A stretch of DNA of 64,000 nt, taken from contig NZ_CP097289.1 in assembly GCF_023498005.1 (NCBI RefSeq), forward strand, positions 4,960,001-5,024,000, written 5' to 3'. A program made the position numbers and the translations under genes. Positions within the stretch are counted from its first letter, which is position 1; each line of letters starts with the position of its first letter. The notes beneath the pieces are model-generated. The model saw only the letters and a program-made list of their open reading frames with translations. It had not been told where the DNA came from and searched no databases. Shown here in pieces: positions 59,180-64,000 of this stretch. The stretch comes from Streptomyces durmitorensis. GTDB lineage: Bacteria > Actinomycetota > Actinomycetes > Streptomycetales > Streptomycetaceae.

Positions 59180-59340
59180 GGACCAGGAGCTTCACGGGAC
59201 CCGCCCGCCCCTGTCAACGCTCCCGCTCACCTGTTCACAAGGGCTTCGTACTCCACGCGTACTCCACGGACGCACCGGGAGCGTCATCACGCTCCGTGCG
59301 GGGCCCGTATCCCCAATTCGGACCAGTGGTCGATCTCGCC

Positions 59341-59346
59341 TACACT
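59341..59346 (+). promoter_or_regulatory. -10 element of a leaderless purF promoter
   Basis: TACACT, then 7 nt (CGGTGTC), then the purF GTG. A weak -35 (TTCGGA, 59317-59322) is 18 nt upstream. Confidence 0.5.
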
Positions 59347-59353
59347 CGGTGTC

Positions 59354-60880
59354 GTGCCACGTGGTGACGGTCGACTCAATCATGATCTGCTCCCCGGCGA
59401 GAAAGGCCCCCAGGACGCTTGCGGCGTCTTCGGTGTCTGGGCTCCGGGTGAAGAGGTCGCCAAGCTCACTTACTTCGGGCTGTACGCCCTCCAGCATCGA
59501 GGCCAGGAGTCCGCGGGAATCGCGGTCAGCAACGGCTCCCAGATCCTTGTCTTCAAGGACATGGGGCTCGTATCCCAGGTCTTTGACGAAACCTCTCTCA
59601 GCTCGCTCCAGGGTCACATCGCGGTCGGTCACGCCCGCTACTCGACCACCGGGGCCTCCGTCTGGGAGAACGCCCAGCCGACGTTCCGTGCCACCGCGCA
59701 CGGCTCCATCGCGCTCGGGCACAACGGCAACCTCGTCAACACGGCCCAGCTCGCCGATCTTGTCGCCGACCTGCCCAAGGAGAACGGCCGCGCGACCCAG
59801 GTCGCGGCGACCAACGACACCGACCTGGTGACGGCTCTCCTCGCGGGCCAGGTGGACGACGACGGCAAGCCGCTGACCATCGAAGAAGCCGCCAAGAAGG
59901 TCCTCCCGGACGTGCAGGGCGCCTTCTCCCTCGTCTTCATGAACGAGCACACGCTGTACGCGGCCCGCGACCCGCAGGGCATCCGCCCGCTGGTCCTCGG
60001 CCGCCTGGAGCGCGGCTGGGTCGTGGCATCGGAGTCCGCGGCGCTGGACATCTGCGGCGCCAGCTTCGTCCGCGAGGTCGAGCCCGGCGAGTTCATCGCG
60101 GTCGACGAGAACGGACTGCGAACGTCCCGCTTCGCGGAAGCGAAGCCCAAGGGCTGTGTCTTCGAGTACGTCTATCTGGCGCGCCCCGACACCGACATCG
60201 CGGGCCGGAACGTCTACCTCTCGCGCGTCGAGATGGGCCGAAAACTCGCGAAGGAAGCTCCGGCGGAAGCCGACCTCGTCATAGCGACCCCGGAGTCCGG
60301 AACGCCCGCCGCGATCGGTTACGCGGAAGCATCCGGCATCCCCTTCGGCGCCGGACTGGTCAAGAACGCCTACGTCGGCCGGACCTTCATCCAGCCCTCG
60401 CAGACGATCCGCCAGCTCGGCATCCGTCTCAAGCTGAACCCCCTCAAGGAAGTCATCAAGGGCAAGCGTCTTGTCGTCGTCGACGACTCGATCGTCCGCG
60501 GCAACACCCAGCGCGCCCTGGTCAAGATGCTCCGCGAGGCCGGAGCCGCCGAGATCCACATCCGGATCTCCTCGCCGCCCGTGAAGTGGCCCTGCTTCTT
60601 CGGCATCGACTTCGCGACCCGCGCCGAGCTCATCGCCAACGGCATGACGATCGACGAGATCGCCACGTCCATGGGCGCCGACTCCCTCTCGTACATCTCC
60701 ATCGACGGCATGATCGAGGCCACGACCATCGACAAGCCGAACCTGTGCCGCGCCTGCTTCGACGGCGTGTACCCGATGGACCTCCCCGACCCCGAGCTGC
60801 TCGGCAAGCAGCTCCTGGAGACGGAGCTGGCCGCCGGTCCGGCGTCCACGGCAGCGGCCGACGCGATCCGTCGCCCGTAA
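59354..60880 (+). CDS. purF: Amidophosphoribosyltransferase
   Basis: 508 residues from GTG 59354 (PRGDGRLNHDLLPGEKGPQD follows). First committed step of purine synthesis: PRPP plus glutamine to phosphoribosylamine. A 22-residue propeptide precedes the catalytic Cys23 (DACGVFGVWAP), as in the B. subtilis type. The PRPP loop is VVVDDSIVRGNTQRALVKML. Cysteines in NLCRACFDGVYP and WPCFFGIDFATR are consistent with the 4Fe-4S subgroup. No ribosome site; leaderless-type promoter. purM follows after 37 nt. Confidence 0.97.
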   Translation: MPRGDGRLNHDLLPGEKGPQDACGVFGVWAPGEEVAKLTYFGLYALQHRGQESAGIAVSNGSQILVFKDMGLVSQVFDETSLSSLQGHIAVGHARYSTTGASVWENAQPTFRATAHGSIALGHNGNLVNTAQLADLVADLPKENGRATQVAATNDTDLVTALLAGQVDDDGKPLTIEEAAKKVLPDVQGAFSLVFMNEHTLYAARDPQGIRPLVLGRLERGWVVASESAALDICGASFVREVEPGEFIAVDENGLRTSRFAEAKPKGCVFEYVYLARPDTDIAGRNVYLSRVEMGRKLAKEAPAEADLVIATPESGTPAAIGYAEASGIPFGAGLVKNAYVGRTFIQPSQTIRQLGIRLKLNPLKEVIKGKRLVVVDDSIVRGNTQRALVKMLREAGAAEIHIRISSPPVKWPCFFGIDFATRAELIANGMTIDEIATSMGADSLSYISIDGMIEATTIDKPNLCRACFDGVYPMDLPDPELLGKQLLETELAAGPASTAAADAIRRP

Positions 60881-60917
60881 GCCACCCGTAGTAACGACAC
60901 GAAAGCTCTCATCCCCC

Positions 60918-61985
60918 ATGCCTGAGACCACTGGTGCCAGCTACGCCTCCGCAGGCGTCGACATCGAGGCGGGCGACCGCGCCGTCGAGCTGATGAAGGA
61001 GTGGGTGAAGAAGACGAAGCGCCCCGAGGTCCTCGGCGGCATCGGCGGCTTCGCCGGACTCTTCGACGCTTCCGCCCTCAAGCGCTTCGAGCGCCCGCTC
61101 CTCGCCTCCGCCACCGACGGTGTCGGCACGAAGGTCGACGTCGCCCGCCAGCTCGGCGTGTACGACACCATCGGGCACGACCTGGTCGCGATGGTCATGG
61201 ACGACATCGTGGTGTGCGGCGCGGAGCCGCTCTTCATGACCGACTACATCTGCGTCGGCAAGGTCCACCCCGAGCGTGTCGCGGCCATCGTGAAGGGCAT
61301 CGCCGAGGGCTGTGTACTCGCCGGCTGCGCCCTCATCGGCGGCGAGACGGCCGAGCACCCGGGCCTGCTCGGCCCGGACGACTTCGACGTCGCGGGCGCC
61401 GGCACGGGCGCGGTCGAGGCCGACCGCGTGCTCGGCCCCGATCGCATCCGTAAGGGTGACGCCGTCATCGCGATGGCGGCCTCCGGTCTTCACTCGAACG
61501 GGTACTCGCTCGTCCGGCACGTGGTCTTCGACCGCGCGGGATGGTCCCTGGACCGCCAGGTCGAGGAGTTCGGCCGCACGCTCGGCGAGGAGCTCCTGGA
61601 GCCCACCAAGATCTACTCCCTGGACTGCCTGGCGCTCACCCGCACCACGGACGTCCACGCCTTCAGCCACATCACGGGCGGCGGCCTTGCGGCGAACCTG
61701 GGCCGGGTCATCCCGGACGGCCTGCACGCGATCGTCGACCGCGAGACCTGGACGCCCGGCGCGGTCTTCGACGTCGTCGGCAAGGCGGGCCAGGTCGAGC
61801 GCCTCGAGCTGGAGAAGACGCTGAACATGGGCGTCGGCATGATGGCGATCGTCCCCGAGGAGTCCGCCGACGCGGCCCTGGCGACCCTCGCGGACCGCGG
61901 CGTGGACGCCTGGATCGCCGGTGAGATCACCGAGCGCGGGGACCACGCGACGGGCGCTGAGCTCATCGGTGACTACGCCAAGTAA
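60918..61985 (+). CDS. purM: Phosphoribosylformylglycinamidine cyclo-ligase
   Basis: 355 residues. Converts FGAM to AIR. MPETTGASYASAGVDIEAGD start, then LLASATDGVGTKVDVARQLG, DIVVCGAEPLFMTDYICVGK, GGETAEHPG and ITGGGLAANLGRVIPDGLHA. Co-transcribed with purF (37-nt gap). Its ribosome site is weak. Confidence 0.97.
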   Translation: MPETTGASYASAGVDIEAGDRAVELMKEWVKKTKRPEVLGGIGGFAGLFDASALKRFERPLLASATDGVGTKVDVARQLGVYDTIGHDLVAMVMDDIVVCGAEPLFMTDYICVGKVHPERVAAIVKGIAEGCVLAGCALIGGETAEHPGLLGPDDFDVAGAGTGAVEADRVLGPDRIRKGDAVIAMAASGLHSNGYSLVRHVVFDRAGWSLDRQVEEFGRTLGEELLEPTKIYSLDCLALTRTTDVHAFSHITGGGLAANLGRVIPDGLHAIVDRETWTPGAVFDVVGKAGQVERLELEKTLNMGVGMMAIVPEESADAALATLADRGVDAWIAGEITERGDHATGAELIGDYAK

Positions 61986-62004
61986 GCCCTCAGGGCAGCA
62001 CAAA

Positions 62005-62039
62005 ACCCGGTCCGGTGTGGTGACCACCCCGGACCGGGT
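62005..62039. terminator. Terminator after purFM (bidirectional)
   Basis: ACCCGGTCCGG / CCGGACCGGGT 11-bp stem enclosing a further GTGGTGACCAC palindrome; lies between convergent purM and the DUF3073 gene. Confidence 0.88.
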
Positions 62040-62095
62040 GAGGTGCAGTTGCTACGAGAACTGCGAATACTGCAAGTGCTGCGAATACAACGAGG

Positions 62096-62356
62096 TCAAG
62101 CGCCGCGGCGCTGCGGCGAAGAACCGGACTCGTCGGAAGAGTCCTCGTCTTCGTCGTCGTTATAGCGATCCGCGTACTGGGCGTACGGGTCGTCTTCTTC
62201 CTCGTCGTCGTCTTCGAACGGCTCGCTGTTAGGCGGCTGTTGCGAAGTCGAAGCGCCCAGCTCATTGGCCAGACGCGAGAGGTCAGTCCCGCCGCTGCTG
62301 TACTTCAGCTGGCGGGCGACCTTCGTCTGCTTGGCCTTTGCCCGGCCGCGCCCCAT
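62096..62356 (-). CDS. DUF3073 protein
   Basis: 86 residues from ATG 62356 (GAGGGGG 8 nt upstream). A basic N-terminus MGRGRAKAKQTKVARQLKYS and SGGTDLSRLANELG is the DUF3073 signature. The rest is disordered and very acidic (EPFEDDDEEEDDPYAQYADR). Widespread in actinobacteria next to purM; function unknown. The polarity, basic head and acidic tail, suggests an RNA/ribosome- or protein-binding role, but that is a guess. Confidence 0.92.
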   Translation of the reverse strand: MGRGRAKAKQTKVARQLKYSSGGTDLSRLANELGASTSQQPPNSEPFEDDDEEEDDPYAQYADRYNDDEDEDSSDESGSSPQRRGA

Positions 62357-62646
62357 GGCTCGACCCCCTCGGATATGGGGCTTGGTGACCCCAGAGTCTT
62401 GACACGCGTTCATGATCAGGAACGGGCTCTCCGTGGAGAGGCCGGTCCGTAGGGCTTCCACGGTACCTGCTCCTGCGGCCATACGGTACGTCGCCCGCAG
62501 GACGCGCCTCGGCGCAGAACCCGCGAGGAGCCCTGTCCTCGCTGGTCAACTGCGATTTTAACCTCTTCTTGCCGGGCGACCCGCCGACGGGGGTGAGTCT
62601 TGTCTCTCGCGCACGTCGGCGGGGCCCTCCCACGGCACCTGCGGGA

Positions 62647-63729
62647 TCAACGGAGGCGGGCCTCCGCCATCCGCTGCTCGGCGATCCTGTCGGCCGCGGC
62701 GGCCGGCGGAATGCCGTCTTCCTTTGCACGAGCGAATATGGCAAGAGTGGTGTCGAAGATCTTCGACGCCTTCGCCTTGCACCGGTCGAAGTCGAAGCCG
62801 TGCAGCTCGTCGGCGACCTGGATCACGCCGCCGGCGTTCACCACGTAGTCGGGCGCGTAGAGGATCCCGCGGTCGGCGAGGTCCTTCTCCACACCGGGGT
62901 GCTCCAGCTGGTTGTTGGCCGCGCCGCAGACCACCTTCGCGGTGAGCACCGGCACGGAGTCGTCGTTCAGGGCGCCGCCCAGCGCGCAGGGGGCGTACAC
63001 ATCGAGGCCCTCGACCCGGATCAGCGCCTCGGTGTCGGCGACGGCGGTCACGGACGGGTGCTTGTGGATGATCCGGTTCACGGACTCCTCGCGCACATCG
63101 GTGATCACGACCTCGGCGCCGTCCTCCAGGAGGTGCTCCACGAGGTGGTGGCCGACCTTGCCGACGCCCGCGACGCCGACCTTGCGGCCGCGCAGCGTCG
63201 AGACGCCCCACAGGTGCATGGCCGAGGCACGCATGCCCTGGAAGACACCGAAGGCGGTGAGCACGGAGGAGTCGCCAGCGCCGCCGTTCTCGGGGGAGCG
63301 CCCGGTCGTCCAGCGGCACTCGCGCGCGACGACGTCCATGTCCGCGACATACGTGCCGACGTCGCACGCCGTCACGTAGCGGCCGCCGAGCGAGGCCACG
63401 AAGCGGCCGTAGGCGAGGAGCAGCTCCTCGCTCTTGATCTGCTCGGGGTCCCCGATGATCACGGCCTTGCCGCCGCCGTGGTCGAGACCGGCCATGGCGT
63501 TCTTGTACGACATCCCGCGCGCGAGGTTCAGCGCGTCGGCGACGGCGGCTTCCTCGCTCGCGTAGGGGTAGAAGCGCGTGCCGCCGAGGGCGGGGCCCAG
63601 GGCGGTGGAGTGGATGGCGATGACGGCCTTGAGGCCGCTGGCACGGTCCTGGCAGAGCACTACTTGCTCATGGCCCCCCTGGTCCGAGTGGAACAGGGTG
63701 TGCAGGACGCCGTTGTCTGCTTCGGTCAC
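62647..63729 (-). CDS. vdh: Valine/leucine dehydrogenase (Glu/Leu/Phe/Val family)
   Basis: 360 residues, GTG start with GGGAG 9 nt upstream. NAD-dependent oxidative deamination of branched-chain amino acids. N-terminal catalytic domain [14 protein letters not shown] and [18 protein letters not shown], with the active-site Lys in [14 protein letters not shown]. The Rossmann domain reads [20 protein letters not shown], then [20 protein letters not shown] and [15 protein letters not shown]. In Streptomyces Vdh feeds acyl-CoA precursors for antibiotic synthesis. Confidence 0.95.
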   Translation of the reverse strand: MTEADNGVLHTLFHSDQGGHEQVVLCQDRASGLKAVIAIHSTALGPALGGTRFYPYASEEAAVADALNLARGMSYKNAMAGLDHGGGKAVIIGDPEQIKSEELLLAYGRFVASLGGRYVTACDVGTYVADMDVVARECRWTTGRSPENGGAGDSSVLTAFGVFQGMRASAMHLWGVSTLRGRKVGVAGVGKVGHHLVEHLLEDGAEVVITDVREESVNRIIHKHPSVTAVADTEALIRVEGLDVYAPCALGGALNDDSVPVLTAKVVCGAANNQLEHPGVEKDLADRGILYAPDYVVNAGGVIQVADELHGFDFDRCKAKASKIFDTTLAIFARAKEDGIPPAAAADRIAEQRMAEARLR

Positions 63730-63938
63730 TGTGGTGACTCCCGGTCAAGTGGCGGCGGTTGGGCGGGCGCCCGTGCGGGTGGCGGGGCCCGTTGGGCATG
63801 AGACTAGAGCCTGGAAGAACCCGGTGGCCGCGCAGTGCCGAGGATCACCCTCTCCCGGCGCAGTCAGGGGTACGGCGGAGTTCGGCCATGGCACGCTTTG
63901 CAGTGTTTTCCAGCCGGTACGCGGGGGAGGGAGCAGCC

Positions 63939-64000
63939 GTGCCCAAGGTGTCTTCGTTGGTCGTCCCGTACGCGTCCTACTTGCGCGTCTATGAGCCACT
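63939..64000 (+). CDS. Start of a conserved hypothetical gene (partial)
   Basis: GTG with GGGGGAGGGAG just upstream; the 20 codons present read MPKVSSLVVPYASYLRVYEP and run off the window. Divergent from vdh. I recognise the start as that of the conserved Streptomyces protein lying between vdh and bldC, but the rest is needed. Confidence 0.7.
   Translation, partial: MPKVSSLVVPYASYLRVYEP

Overview
The window is very GC-rich, with GTG/TTG starts, many short intergenic terminators and a gene order typical of the central (core) chromosome of a Streptomyces species. The assignment rests on sigN-sigF, tadA, upp, ffs-dnaX, purD/purC/purSQL/purF/purM, an Lsr2-like protein and valine dehydrogenase lying in one dispersed block. 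No insertion sequence, prophage, CRISPR array or large transferred island is visible.

Layout. 1-5.2 kb: a two-component system (the response regulator enters from the left edge) followed by two membrane-linked glycosyltransferases. 5.3-12.3 kb: two drug-efflux MFS transporters with their TetR and MarR regulators, an F420/FMN-type oxidase and a YceI protein; the second transporter and the YceI protein share an unusual carboxypeptidase-regulatory-like module. 12.4-16.4 kb: small membrane and lipoproteins, the stress/sporulation sigma factors sigN and sigF, a Dabb protein and an unlisted 59-residue membrane protein. 16.5-20.4 kb: a structured RNA resembling 6C RNA, tRNA-Ser(CGA), tadA with its partner gene, upp, a LytR_C protein and a minimal ParB-like protein. 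20.5-27.5 kb: HerA-like ATPase, two small genes, a repeat-rich spacer, an HhH-GPD glycosylase, an ABC-F protein and an NfeD-like/SPFH pair. 27.7-34.6 kb: GNAT, LysR, cupin, two secreted hydrolases, a PucR regulator and an FAD oxidoreductase. 34.6-44.2 kb: tRNA-Ser(GGA), SRP RNA, dnaX, purD, a degenerate M48-like membrane protein, a dimethylformamidase-like protein and purC. 44.1-48.3 kb: an ABC exporter with its two-component system, flanked by three tRNA-Gly genes. 48.4-62 kb: lsrL, purSQL, a small autoregulated HTH gene, M23 peptidase, TetR/DinB genes, META lipoprotein, a sortase-anchored zinc protease, a sulfatase with a probable cysteine leader peptide, purF and purM. 62-64 kb: DUF3073 protein, valine dehydrogenase and the start of a further gene.

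Functionally, the purine genes (purD, purC, purS, purQ, purL, purF, purM) supply seven of the proteins for de novo IMP synthesis but are scattered over 24 kb in separate transcription units; upp adds pyrimidine salvage. The most notable non-protein findings are a tRNA-Gly(UCC) whose T-loop and D-loop resemble the cell-wall-dedicated tRNA-Gly of staphylococci, a probable 6C RNA, a short RRHVDL-type leader peptide ahead of a sulfatase, and a recurrent leaderless promoter arrangement in which a -10 hexamer lies 6-8 nt before the start codon.
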